The notes: a model not told the origin generated them from the sequence alone. 64,000 nucleotides of DNA from Lineus longissimus (GCF_910592395.1 NC_088310.1:21647501-21711500), one strand, 5' to 3'. Counted from the stretch's first letter, positions 36,362 to 49,595 are shown. Translations and numbers: made by a program.

Positions 36362-36597
36362 ATGTTTCGGTAAATATTTTCATACGATGATTTCACCCGA
36401 ATTATGGTCAGGATTGAGGAATGAACAGTGGCATTATAATTATGTCAACCAAAAACATTGGTACCGTAGTGAACGCAAAATGCCAAAAGGATATCAAATA
36501 CCATGGAGCATGCCATTTTCATGCATAATGAACTAAACACCGGGAAGATATTAATGATATCAACTCAGCTGAGCGCCAGGCCCTTGGGCCTACTTGT

Positions 36598-39500
36598 TGA
36601 CTGATACACCAGCATTTTCTAAACTTAAGCCTGGTCTCTGAAAATATGAATCAACAGAGGCAATGATACCATCTATTGCCACGAGTGGGAGGGGTATCAC
36701 AAGTGAAGACAACATGAGATTGAAACAAACGAGAATTAGTCAACTTAATGCCCCAAGAAGTTAGAAAGACAATTTACTCTCATAAGACTGGCTCCTTTAT
36801 GCGAAGAAGGCTTACAAATTCGTTTTCTATCTTTGTAATTGCTTCTCTGATCCACAGCATCAGTTGACCTTATAGAATGCCAGGCAGTCGGCAGTGTTAT
36901 TAGTTTCCAGCCTAATAATCCTTACCCAAATTCTTTATTGGGAGATTAAGGGACCAGGGAATACCAATGATCTCCAAAGGAACAGTGGGTGACATATACG
37001 AACTGATGCACTGAGCATCTCGCAGAGGTGATTGCAATAATCTGTCATCTACATGTTAATGATCTACTGTTTTTTGTACTAGGATTGGACACATGATTGC
37101 CTTTGCCAAATTAAATTCTTATCTTGCTTGTTTATAAATTCATTCTATCATGTATAGACGAAACCTTAGCTAGTACACCAAGGCTTCTGCAACGCCATAT
37201 GCGTTTTTTTGTACATCAATAATGCTTTGACATCACATAACGACACACCATGTTAGATATTCTGAAAGCAGAAAATTACCAAATATACAAAGTCCATGGA
37301 GTTGAATTCAGCGACTTGTGTTTTCTGTGCCAGTTTTTGCCAGTTGACCGCTCTGATACTCATGTGAGGAAATATCCAAACAGCCAATGAGTGTCTGAGC
37401 AAATACGCAGGGTTTCTCGTTCTCCAACGGCTCCTGTGCGTGATCAACCGGGCAGGATTTGGTCAACAAGAAAAAGCAATCATTTTGAGTGACATCCATG
37501 CTCAAACATGTCCCCTTTCCTCATCACATGCCAATCACGGACCAGTGGGGCCAATACTTAGTTATCGGATCTTGTTTTCTGGTCACTGGCCACATACGTA
37601 GGACGTTAGGTCTTGGCAATCTCAAGTGACAATTGGTTCTTGTAAGTTTCGCCCAGAGGTTCCGTCGATCAAACATCAGCTATGATATTGTATGTTTGAT
37701 CTTTAATGGAATGTCAGTGATTATGTATGCTTCGATTGGTCTTTGACTGGTGATTTTGGTCAGGCGTAGGTTATTGCAACCCATGGTCTATCAAATGCTG
37801 ATGACAAAGGAAGTAAGAGGTACATCTTCCTTCACTTCCAGGGGTTAGGGGTTGATGCAGGTTAACATATGGGTACTTACAAGAGATCGTTTCGTCATGT
37901 ACATGTATTTGGCTATGGTCAATTTGTAAATGATATGTCAGTATCATTTTGGGCTCTGATTTTCTTGAATACTGTACCCTAAAAATCCTAGCACTTAAGA
38001 ATGGACTATAAACGATATTTGATTTTGTTGGAAGTAAATTTGTTTGCTTAATTTGGTAATGTTGAAGAGTCATCTATTCCAAGAACTACGACCCAAGCTT
38101 ATATCACTTGATTTTTATTTACTGACCATCACAGTTTCTGTTCAATTGCATTCGTTTGCACCAGTGCACACTAAGTTAAAAAAAGGTTGACCCTCCTGGG
38201 CAGCTGATGAATTGGTTGAAATGAGTTTAGAGGTGTCATCACTTGCACCCGCAATAATTGTATGTCCTGCCTCAAGCATTGGATGGTCTGCCTGATGTGT
38301 CTCTTACTCATTTGCTTAATCCTATTTTGGTTAAGGAACACACTGGCACAATCTTAGTAAATAAGTAAATGGAAATGAAAATGAAAATATATCTAACATT
38401 TCTTTTCATAAAAACCTGGCTATGAACATGATCAGTAGAACGTAATTCCCACTTCCTCGTTAATTTATACTTTTAGTTCTAACTGTCAGGTTTTTGACTG
38501 TTAACCTGATTTTTTTCTTCCACTGTCATCTGGGTGTCCATTTTCGCCTGAATGATTTATGCCAGAACCTTTTTACGCTGTCATTAGTTATTTCAACAGG
38601 TGATAATTTGAGTCCTTGGTGACTACAAGATCAACATAGGTCCCATCAGGACATGACATCATATCATTGGCATGCATACCCAACTATAATCACCATCAAC
38701 TTTAACCAAATTGGCCTGTGGAAGTGAACCTCTTTTATGCATGTGAATGAGGAGATGAAATAAGCATGTGGTTTCAGTACTTTTTCGTGCTGTCGAAGTT
38801 GTTTGAATCTAATTTGAAAGATTATTTTGTTGGTGAGAAGTGTGATTGGCTGATTTTCACACTTAGAAATTTCAGCCCGATACTGATGAAATCCACGGCT
38901 TGTCCAACTAAAATACATGTATGGGTCAGTATCCTGATGCGGACAGTGATTATCGGCCCGTCCTGCCAGTCCGAAAAGGAGCACATCCCCTGTTCATGCC
39001 ATCGCTTTGAAAAGTGTTATTTTAGTATCAATGCTATTTTCAAAAGATTCTGAGGACCCGAATGAGTTTTTATAACTGTATCAATAATAATGGACGAAAA
39101 GTGGTTGCTTGACAAGTTCCCTAAAAAAAGCAAGTTACAAAGTCAGAGGAATTACTCCTAGATCATAGAAACTGAACCAAAAATACGAAATCCCCGTATA
39201 TCCCCCTGGCAGTATCAATCTGACCCTGCCAATCAACTGTCTCGTAAATCGTAAATCCCGTGGGTGTGGGCAATTGCTGGTAAAGCTTCTATAGACAGAT
39301 CGGCAAGATCTATTTCAGGATCACAATCACTATGACAAAACTTGCAGTTATTGGAAAAAAGAAATAATTAGGACCCATGATCAGTCAATTAGATTGTGTG
39401 ATTTACTCATTATTTGTGCAGTAGAGGTCAATCAAAAATAATTAAACTTGTGTTTTTTACCTATTTTATTGGGTGATTAATGTGTTACGATTAGGATGAG

Positions 39501-39741
39501 TCTTATCTTGTAGTAGTAGAATATTCATTGAGCAGATGCTTGTTATGGAATGAGATGCCAATATCTTGTGTTTTATGGTTTTCCAATATTTTTTTTGATT
39601 TGTTGTTTCAACATTGTGTTTTCTAGGAAAATCTATGCTGTTAGTAGCTCTTTCAAAGTTGCGTAGTAAAATGAATGTTCTTAAGAGAAACAATAGGAAA
39701 ATGATTTTTAAGTTAAGATATTTCTGTTAGTTCTGATTCCC
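36598..39741. other. Unassigned sequence
   Basis: No supported feature is present. Overlapping frames of about 100 codons on opposite strands at 38664-39053 look like chance. Confidence 0.45.
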
Positions 39742-40873
39742 TTTTTAGCTCACCTCTTAGCAGAGGTGAGCTTATCCCATACCGTGGCGTCCGTCGTCCG
39801 TCGTCGTCGTCGTCGTCGTCCGTTGTCGTCCGTCGTCGTCCGTTAGCAGGGCACGTTTCGTAACTGTTAGAGCTATTGAGTTAAAACTTGGTACACATGT
39901 ACCCTTATGTAATGACACCTTGGAGACTAAGTTTCAATCCGATTCGTTTCATGGTTTGGCCACCAGGGGGCCAAACGTTAAAAGTGAAAATATGCAATAT
40001 CTCCCTTAATAGTAGTCGGGAAATTTTGAAAAAAATATGGTAGGTACTTCTAGCAAAGGTGCATCATATATCCTCCGGGTTTTTGATTTGACCTCCTTTT
40101 CAAGGTCACAGAGGTCAAATGGTGTAAATTGGCCGTTAGGATGTAACGATGGCACGTTTCTAAACTGCAATGACTATTGATACCAAATTTGGTACACATT
40201 TACCCCTTAGTCAGGTGATCTCAGGGACCAAAGTTTGGTCCAATATGATTCACCACTTGACCACCAGGGGGCAAAATCCAAAAACCTTAAAAATGTGATT
40301 ATTCCTTAACGTCTTGCTCGATTGCCACCAATTTGATATCATGGGTACATCTAACCACCATACAGTATATGTCACACAAGTTTTTAATTTGACCTTCTTG
40401 TCAAGGTCACAGAGGTCAAATGGCATAAATTCGCCGTCAGGCCGTAACTATGGCACGTATCTTAACTGCAATGACTATTGATCACAAATTAAGTACACAT
40501 GTACCCCTTGGTCAGGTGATCTCAGGTACCAAAGTTTGGTGCGATCTGATTTGCCGTTTGGCCTCCAGGGAGGGGGCCAAATCCTAAACTCTTCAAAATG
40601 CCATTATACCTAGTAATGACTTGCCCGATTGGCACCAATTTTATATCATAGGTACATCTAATTCTAACAACCATTCAATGTGTCACCCGGGTATTCTTTG
40701 ATTTGACCTACTTTTCAAGGTCACAGAGGTCGAATGTACTGTAAATTGGCCATTTTGGGGAAATTGTAATTGCTTGGACCTACATCAAACTTAACACTAC
40801 ATGACACAATACCATGCTCTTTATCTATCTTCCTCCACATGAGGTGAGCACAATGGCCCTGGCCATTTCATTT
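39742..40873 (+). mobile_element. Full-length HINE-like element (about 1.13 kb), sister of 22264-23412
   Basis: A 5' hairpin lies at 39747-39772 (stem AGCTCACCTC, loop TTAGCA) and a GTCC/GTC microsatellite at about 39788-39843. Three ~300-bp modules start near 39848, 40150 and 40450, with the CAAGGTCACAGAGGTC motif at about 40101, 40401 and 40716. The 3' box GAGGTGAGCA lies at 40841-40850. The terminal hairpin is at 40852-40867 (stem AATGGCC, loop CT). It differs from 22264-23412 at only scattered positions (for example TTAAAACTTGG against TTGAAACTTGG) and in microsatellite length. Flanking bases differ and show no longer target duplication. There is no coding capacity. Confidence 0.93.
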
Positions 40874-42706
40874 AATTGTTAGGTAGAGGTGTGGTGCATA
40901 TTATCTTAAATCAAATTCTTATATTTATTCAACAATATCTTACAATTGGCCAGTCTATAAGCTCTATACGGAGAGTTTTTCTTGTCTCGGGTAAATGTTG
41001 TTTGTCACCATTGTCTGTGCTTGTCATAAAGTAAGCCAAACCTTCCACCAGAAACTTTCAAAACTTGATTATGTCCTGCACAAAAGCAGCAAAATATTCT
41101 AAAATTTCTTGGACAAAGACATTTTGTTAAATTCTTTATCATATTTAAATTGAATATTCGTAAAATTCAGGCTGTGATATATATTCATCAGAGGCCACCA
41201 CAATGTGTGGGATGGCCAAAGTTAAACCTCATTATTTTACTGTTATCTAATAAAAAGCATGATTATTTGTTGAAACTGTCCTTAACCTTACCAAAGCTGA
41301 TAAAAAATTCTAAATTTCTAGTGACCACAATAGAGCATTTTAATGCAGATGCAAACCCTTGGGAAATATTACCACAAGTTTTAATGGCTGTATCTATCTG
41401 GAATTAGTAAATATTGGCCTTCAAGGAAAATATTAACTGGAATAATGGACATTTGTCTTAATTTTCACTCAAAACCTTATCAGTTTTATGTGAAAATTAA
41501 TCTAATTTTACACGCTGTGCTGTCTCGACTGAGCTGGCCATGTGATTTGAATCTAAAAGTTTGGCCAGCCTCGTATATCATAATAAAGTTTACCAAGTAC
41601 AATGGTACTAGGTGGAGAATACTTCTATCCGCTGTCAAAGGTTAATACAAAACCACGATGTTATAATATTTTCTCCATAAAAATTACTAAATTTTTTGGA
41701 ACTGAATCTTCCTGTTCGTCATCTCCGGACTAGAAATGCCCCCAAAGAGCTGATGGGTTCAATATGACCCTTATCAAGAGTCCCAAATGCATGTTGACTG
41801 GCAATGTGCCCTTTGTGCCACTGAGACCCTTGCTAATTTTGCATCCTACATTCATACATGCCCGTGATTGCCTCATGCTCCTTTGTCCCTTATGTAATGG
41901 GGAAGATGAAGCATCATAGGGACCTTTTTATCTTTTCGAATGAGGGAGGGACAAAGTTTAACATTTCTAATGAAGACCCTTGCAGATTTGAGTCACTGGG
42001 TACCGTCAGCTGCAAGGGTCCCGAGTCCAGATGCTTTCATGGAACTGATGCAAATTCACATGCTTGTAGTAAATATGTTTCGTGTCAACTCGTTTGAAAT
42101 GAAAATGTTCCGAATTGTATTACACCTATAAGGCTGTCTCTTGCAAGACATTTGGCCCAGGAGGAAAGTGTCTCAAGATGACTCTTTTTATTGTTGACCA
42201 ATTGAAAATCTATTTCCTGATTTATAACCGCCCTACTGCAGCCTTTCCCACAATCTCTTTTATAGGGCCTAAAATATATGAACTTGACAACTACACAATC
42301 TACATTATGGTAGGCATAAGTTGCAAGTGATACAGATTATTCGAAATTTAACCTTGTCGTGGTATATACAAGTGATACTATGCTATGCTTGTCAATCAGT
42401 TTTGTTTTCTGTAAGTTTCTGTAAGATTCTGCTCCAGCCAGCATGATCTGATAAAACCATCTTTAATGAGGAGAATCCCAAGCTTACCACATAGTGGGAG
42501 CTGTATCCGTGGGACAATATCATAGAATCTCACCATTCAGTCGCCATTTGCCTTTTGTCCAGATCGTTAAATGCTTGAGTAAATATATATCCCATTTGCT
42601 ATTGATGTGGAACTACCAGGTAACTGGTCCATTAATTGGCGGAATGATCCAGTGCATACCGAGAAATGAGTGAATACTGGTTGAAGTGACTCTGATAAAA
42701 GGCGCA

Positions 42707-42720
42707 GGGGGGGGGGGGGG
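42707..42720 (+). repeat. Poly(G) tract, 14 G
   Basis: Uninterrupted run of 14 G on the plus strand. Confidence 0.95.
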
Positions 42721-43392
42721 TTGTACTGTCCTTGTATTCGGCTTGGAAGTCATCATAATGGTTGAAAAGTGATGAGGCTGCTAGAGATGTGTTGCACTGG
42801 TCGAAATTTTTTTTCTCCACTACGTTTTTACAGGGGATCCCTTTGTTCGGTGTCGTGTTACATGGTAACACCCCAATGTGTTACTAATAATCACGAGAAA
42901 TGAATGGATGTGCTGAGTCAATGTTTGCTTGGGGCCATTGATAATTCTTTACTTTTTCAATAGTTTCGTAGTGGCAAATTTGAATAAAAGTTTCTCTTTT
43001 GATAACACTGGGTTGTTCAGAAGCGGGTCACCAATCTTCTTGCACGTCTACCTCTGATTATTTCACGTGCACTGAACTGAAGTATTTCATTGCAAAAAGA
43101 CCTGCCGCCGCTATACTAGTTCCCAAGAGTCCGTTGTCAGCAACTTTGTTAAAATGATGAATTATCTGTTATAAACTTAGGTTTGCATGATAGATGATAG
43201 TGTCTGCCATTAGAATTGCACAAGTTAGGACCTTTTGGTGGCAAAGTCGAAGCCATGTCGTACTAATGAATTGCACCTTAACCCTTATACAATGAAGAGG
43301 CTGTGAGGAGTCTTTATTTCTGATAGGCTTTATTTTATGGCAGTGCACAAGCCATGTCATACCAAGAAAGTGAAGCCCGTACCTGATGTGCT

Positions 43393-43408
43393 GGGGGGGG
43401 GGGGGGGG
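43393..43408 (+). repeat. Poly(G) tract, 16 G
   Basis: Uninterrupted run of 16 G on the plus strand, the longest homopolymer I noticed in the window. Confidence 0.95.
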
Positions 43409-46400
43409 TCAGTGATGGCTGCATGTGATATCAACAAGGAAGGATTCTGAAAAGACATTAAATTATTCAAAGAATTGCTTGTTGATCGCAACTTATTACT
43501 TGAGGCCAAGTCACTGCCTATTCCAACCGCTCGCACTTAGTGTTTCGAAACATGGTCATGAAAGCACGACAAAATGTACGTGGACCCAATTATACCAACA
43601 AGATTCCTAGTTGAAATCGATAAAAAATGGAAATTGAATTAGGCATTTTTTAGTGTGGTGTCCTTCAGCTAATGCTGGTGATATTTGTTTTTATTGACCT
43701 TAGCGCTTACCAGATTCTATTCCCGTAGGCTGGAGGGCATTTTACAGAGTCTTTTTTTACTGTTGTTTTATTCTCCAAACAGCTAATGAAGTAGAAAATG
43801 ATGAGGATGGACAGCATTTTCTGAGTTTCTGATAATGATGATTTTGCTAAAACGCAGGAAAAACGTATTGTCAAATTGGTTGTAGAACACAAGGACATTC
43901 TATTTTCTTGTAAAGCGTTTGTAACTCTGATCAGATGAATCATCAAGTGTAAGAGAAGCATGAATAAGATATAATCAAATAAAATACTTCGGTGTCTCAA
44001 AGAAGCATAAATAGATTTTTGAAACACGGACAGATGAATTTCTAGATCATGTCCATCATGATTATTGAATTCCATTCATAATTCATAACTTTCTGGACCA
44101 ATTCCATCAATTTCACATAAGTCATCACATGGAGTCATCAAGTTGTCCAGCGTTCTCCTGATGAAGAAATATTTTTGTTTGGCAAAACACTATTAGTAAC
44201 CTGATGACATATTGGTCATCTTGGAGATCAATTTCCAATGCATGTTCACCATGGGAATTTGGCATCCATGCTAGATGGGAATATTGACAGTTTTCATTCT
44301 CGGCTCCCGGACCGTGACCAGAAAGTCATAGGGAGCAGGTCTATCGTGGTGGATACTGACACCAACTCTCTTGGGAATAGCGCTTGTAATGATCAGGTTG
44401 CAGGGTTTTCAGTATCTTGTAAATGCGGTTTGTGGCTTCGATGTTATGATCAGGTCAAAGTTTACTATGCCTCGTTGTTTGAAGCTGTAGCAAGACCTGG
44501 CATGACGAGTGATATGTACACAAATGGTATTTTTGTGTGACATATGTTTGAGTGTCTTGTAATTGTGCTATGCCTATGCCGTGCCGGCTTTGGCATCAAA
44601 TGGTCAATGTAGAACAGCATCCGTTCAGCAGTTTCAGTTGACCTCATACTGGCTTTATCAACTTCCATTCTTTTTAATTCAGTTTGAAGTTGAAGTTGCA
44701 GTATACTTGCTGAGTCATTTAAATCTATGGTGACCATGCGCATCAAGCCAACTTGCCTTGCCTCAAGAGAGCCAGTGATATTTGATAGAACATGTGTAGA
44801 TTGGTGTTTTAAACTGTTGAAATGGAACTGTCATTAAATGAGTAAAATGATGAATTATCTATTATGATATGGCTTTGTAATATGATGGATGAGACGAGGT
44901 GAGATATATGAACAGTTGTGGCGTGGACCGGGGCTGCTGCGTTGAGCTGGCCTTGTCAGGAGAGCGTTTGGATTATTGGATAGGGACGGGAGACATTCTT
45001 GATCCATTACTATGAGAAGCGAGAGCTTTCAAGACAACTGTAATGATTGAATATGGAAGTCCTGGTGGCATCAGGTGGGGCTTCCCTAGACATCTTCTCA
45101 AATCGTGTTGTCATATCAGGTTGTCCAGGTTATCTGGTTATCCAGAAAATGTTCTATCGCTACTGACCCTTGGATTGAGAGTCCAACGTACGAACCAGTG
45201 TGCTTCTGTGCTTCACAAAAAACTGAACACGTTTGTAAATTTATGATTATTAACTAATGTGTTACAGTCAGTAAAATTGTGAATTTGACCCCAGCTTCAC
45301 CTGTCACAAGTACACTTATTACAATTTGCCTTATATTTCGGAACTGGTTATCGCAGTTGATTTCATTAGTCCACTACCTACATGCTGTCCAATATAGTCA
45401 GTCCATTTAGCATGTTTAGTTAAAAAGATAAATGTCACTATAATTTTCCTTCAGCCGACATGTAAAATTGATTTGAATATATTGGTCCATTAATTACGGT
45501 CTACAGGATGCAATGTAATTGATTTAAAATGGCTTTAGAAGGCAGGGATCACCACAGGTGATATTCCGTCCTCCCATCAGCCAATCGTACTCCATTAGGC
45601 AATGTGCACGATATGTTCGCTTCTGCATTTCAGTAGTGTGTTTCATGTTAACTTGACAAGCCTTTACTGTCTGCATTGATGTAAACGATTCAGGCGTAAT
45701 TTTGGTAAATAAACATGGTAGATTGTAAAGAACAATCCACCTCCCCTTTGCAAAAGCAAAAGCAAAAGCAAAATCAAGAACCAATCTATTGCTTTTAGTG
45801 CTTCATCAGGAACACCAACTAAATGTGACCGTCATCCTTTTCCCACAAGGAGTTTGAAACTATCAGGAAGGTCAAAAAGACCTCCAAAGGTCTCATTTCA
45901 CAGTTGTTGTTGATGCATTGTATGTTTTCCAACAAAAAAGCTCCTTCATTATTTCATCTTGATAGCCCTTGTTCTATCATCGGCTAATTGAAAAAAACAA
46001 CAGATCCACTTGCCACGCCTCAGGAATCTTGTTAAGTCATGATGGAATCACTCTTATCCTCGAGCAGAGTGTAACATCACGACGGCTCCAGAAAACTTAC
46101 CAAACAAAAAGCAAAATATGATAATTAAGGTAATTAACAAGTTGACTTGTAGTTGGCCATTATGGATGTATCAGCCACCTGCTCTGGCACTAGAAGCAAT
46201 TTCAACATCAAACAATTGAGCTGGAGAATCCATGCTAAAGTATGCAAACTACTGCCCAAGTGTGCTTCTCGATATGCAATTGAAATATTTCTCCAAGTCG
46301 GAATTGATGACTCTACTGGCATTGCCTACTTCTTGGCCGTTCAATTAGCTCTTCTTTGCTTGGATGAAAAGCAAGTTCATCAGTACTATACATAGCCCTA

Positions 46401-49268
46401 CCCTTTTTATTAGCAAGAAGTTCACATAAATTGGTATCATCTACAGTTACCCTGGTTCTTGTAAAGGTGAATCATTTTGATGGAAGTGATATTCTGTTGA
46501 TTTGCACATTTGCTGTCGCTGCCTACCCCGTATAATTTTGGTTTGGTGTCATATTCTGAATTTCCAGCACCACAGCTACAGCAGAGGCTCAAATGTGCCA
46601 CTTTTTAGCAATTTGAGCACACCTGAAGTTCGATCTGTTGAGCTGGAAGCATGATTTCGCCTACATAATCTTGCATGTTTAACAGTTTTTTTTTTGGTTT
46701 GTCTCTTCAGATATTTAACTGTATCCCTGTTAATCGAAGATATTTGGAATGCCTTGTCGGTTGGGATCCATTGTTTTCTAATACAAAAATACTTTGAGGG
46801 CAGTTGGCGGAGTACTTGAAAACTTTTATCAGAATGTATCCATTTTTTGATGGCATTTCTGCATGCGATGGAAAATTGCCAAAGGCTGTGAAAGCGTCAT
46901 CTAAAGTGGTGTTTTTGAGTGTTTCACAAACAATTTGAAGCCCAGAGTCAGATGTCTTGCATCTTTTATCTTGTCAAGGGTGACATCCTCAGAGCCAGCG
47001 ATCTTTTGCCTTTGGTGTTGATGCTTGAGTTTGTTATAGACGGCCAGAAGAATGGAAGTCAAGGGGATGACTTTCCTCTTTGGCGTGACTCAGACGAGGC
47101 ATATACCATATGGACTCTTGTTGTACCCTACTTGATTGATCAGGAAGCATTTGTAATAATATCCTTCTGTTGACATACTCATAATCACTTGTTGTTGGGG
47201 ATGGAAAAGCTTGGTTTATTTCTTGGATATGTTCAAAGATGCATAAGCTTGTTGGCAAATGTTGCCTGCATACAATTGATCGATGTCTGCAGTGTTCTCT
47301 ATATGAGACGTGGTTATGGATCCATGTGTATTGAGTGTGTGTCCATTGCTGTTTGAAGTTATAAAATGAAACTAAACTGATATTTTCAGAACACACACAA
47401 GCCGTTTGACCATGAATATTGAGTTATGCACATTGACAAATGGATGACTCTGCTGTGTCGTAGTACATCATTTCTTTTCATGCTTGTACAGGGATACTCA
47501 ATCACACCAGTTCCTTTCCTGGAGGCTGCCAGACATTCCTCTTAGCTGGTGACTATAGTCCTATTTGGTCCGGTGGTTACCCGTGGGTTAAAGTTTGCAG
47601 TGAGCAGTGGTATTTGATATTTTCATCAGGAACTCTTCATTGTTATTGTGGAAATTAGTTTTCGCTTTCGCTGCAGGTGCTGGTTATTTAAGATGGCTAG
47701 TCATTCACCTGTTCCGTGGTTCCCGTTCCCTATTCTCTGCCCGAAAATCAATGAATCACGACTGAAAAAAGCTATTAGATCACCGTCGAAGGCATAAACA
47801 TGACTTTTTCATGAAGCAACCTCACCGAGTCTCTTAACTTTAAAATATGAAATGGAATATCATTGATAAAGGGATATTAGATTAAAATTGGAAATTTTAT
47901 GTAATGAACATGAAAACATTGTCTCTTTTTCTTTGGCTTTTTCTTTGTAATTCCATTAGTAAAGGACAGACGATTCGGTTAAGGTTGGTCTAAGGAAGGC
48001 ACGTAAAAGCCTGATAGAGAATGCATCTGGTATTAAAAAATGCATTAAAGAATCGGCGGGGTTGCCTTACAGAAATAATAATGATGTTGTCGTCGAAGGA
48101 TGCCTTCTAAGTGAACAACGACTTTGTCATTAAGTCAGATCTGCATTTCATTTTTCAAATTGTGACCACATGCCATTTGTTGTGTAAGGAACTACATTAG
48201 AGAGTAGTTTTTTAGTTCAACTGGCAGTGAAAACTCTTTGGAAGAAAGTCATGTTTATTTAAAGTGAATTCCGAAAAAAACACTATGTGCTTTGTTATTA
48301 AACAATGTAATTCGTTGTGGGATTGTTCAAATCAGAACATATAATTAGTACTGATGTTACGTCAATGATTTCGCTGGCTATCTGTTCTTGTGTGAATTAC
48401 CTGCTAGTACAGGCTGTACAAACTCTGCGGGACGGATCTAGAAACCACCAGAGAAGGAACTACTTTAAACACAATAGGCTGGGAATCGAGGCTTGTGGCA
48501 ATAATGTATTCTATGTATCGAAGCACTGCACCACTATTTACCCTGAATTGAATACAGAATACTAGTGGCCACAAACCAGAAGGGACAGTATATTTTGTCC
48601 CTTTGACCAATGTTGATTTCAAAATGTTACACTAACGAAACTTTCATTTGAAATAATATTCCAAAGCCAATTAAAATGAACAAATGGTGGGAAGTCATTG
48701 TTTGTGCGTCTGCCCCTGAGGTCATTAATGGACTTTTAGACTCGTTTGATATAATACCAGAGTCAGTTTGTGATGATTTATTAGTATTACGTTTGAATTC
48801 AGTGATTTATAATGGTCTGAGCTGCAATTCTTGTCTGGTTACTGACCATTATAAGGATTAAGGTACGAGCTACAGGCAGCGATGGTGTCAGCTGTACTTT
48901 CCCTGTCAACTGACGATCTTTATGAAATAAAGGTTGCTTTTAAATAATGAGTGGAATTCCGAGAGGTTTTTTTAGCACCACCATGATTTGTAAAAATGCT
49001 TTGTAAAAAAGTATCAGACCGCTCAGTTTTGGAATGAGTTCCTTACTGAAAGCACTGCGGTGTTGATACCTCGTCCGGTATATATTTGGTACAGAAGTTT
49101 CTAAGATCTACACTAACATCTCGAAGAATGTCTCTCTCAATATTCTTATGCATCCCAGAACTTCCTTCTGCTCATACACTATATCTACGCAATAATTACA
49201 ACTGGCAGTATTCCGAACTACCATCCCTTTAAGCATAAACAGGATCTTCGACCAGAATATCTGCCTCT

Positions 49269-49595
49269 TCAGCAGTTTAACATCCGCTGACTAAAACCTA
49301 CGTGACCATGGCCGGTGTTGCGCTGGTGCTCACGTTTGATGAACAAGACAACGTACCTCCTGTCAGAGGAAGACCATGTCAATTCCGCTGACCTGTTAAT
49401 AACAAGATTGTTCAAATTTTCTTCTCGACATCTCATTTCCTTCGCAAGATCATCTTCACCGCTGTCCTGCTTTGAAGCTTTTTCAAAAATTTTATCCATT
49501 GTTTCAAGGAAATTGATTAAAGAAGGACAACAGGTATCTATGGTTACCGCTGAACTCGAGAGCAGACGTAATGATACAATCCAATGAACTAGCAT
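49269..49595 (-). other. Unrecognised minus-strand open frame, 108 codons
   Basis: The translation has a charged, protein-like middle part (FLETMDKIFEKASKQDSGED). It lies just downstream, on the same strand, of the possible zinc-finger remnant at 49667-50058. The opposite strand is also open for 90 codons, so the low stop density may be compositional. No domain is recognised. It may be part of the same decayed element as its neighbour, or chance. Confidence 0.2.

Larger units (their letters stand above)
33011..36597 (+). mobile_element. HINE-like element of the AGCTCAGCTGA family, split by a foldback insertion
   Basis: TTTTT leads into a hairpin at 33016-33042 (stem AGCTCAGCTGAC, loop TAA, one wobble position). 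The shared block GTGGCGTCCGTC and an (ATCC)n microsatellite at about 33074-33116 follow. At the far end, the box CAGCTGAGCGCC (about 36566-36577) is complementary to the 5' stem. A hairpin at 36578-36591 follows (stem AGGCCC, loop TT, complement GGGCCT). Subtracting the nested foldback element (34490-36352 plus one 9-bp duplication) leaves about 1.7 kb. The interior contains two TGACGTCA sites (33427-33434, 34174-34181) and a short ATGGCGGC-initiated frame at 33675 that ends after 23 codons. The minus-strand 106-codon frame at 33809-34129 has no recognised domain. Confidence 0.75.
40874..49266. other. Mostly unassigned sequence
   Basis: This is the longest stretch without a supported gene. 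It holds G-runs at 42707-42720 (14 G) and 43393-43408 (16 G) and a short hexamer repeat (CAAAAG)n at about 45750-45775. The longest frame of the window lies here (43707-44075, minus, 122 codons); it is hydrophobic and low-complexity and I do not consider it coding. Frames at 46153-46395 (plus) and 47034-47396 (minus) are protein-like in places but carry no motif I recognise. Confidence 0.45.

Noticed and set aside
43707-44075. Longest frame with a start codon (122 codons, minus)
   Set aside because: Length is within chance expectation for 64 kb of AT-rich sequence, the translation is hydrophobic and without motif, and no neighbouring exon is visible.
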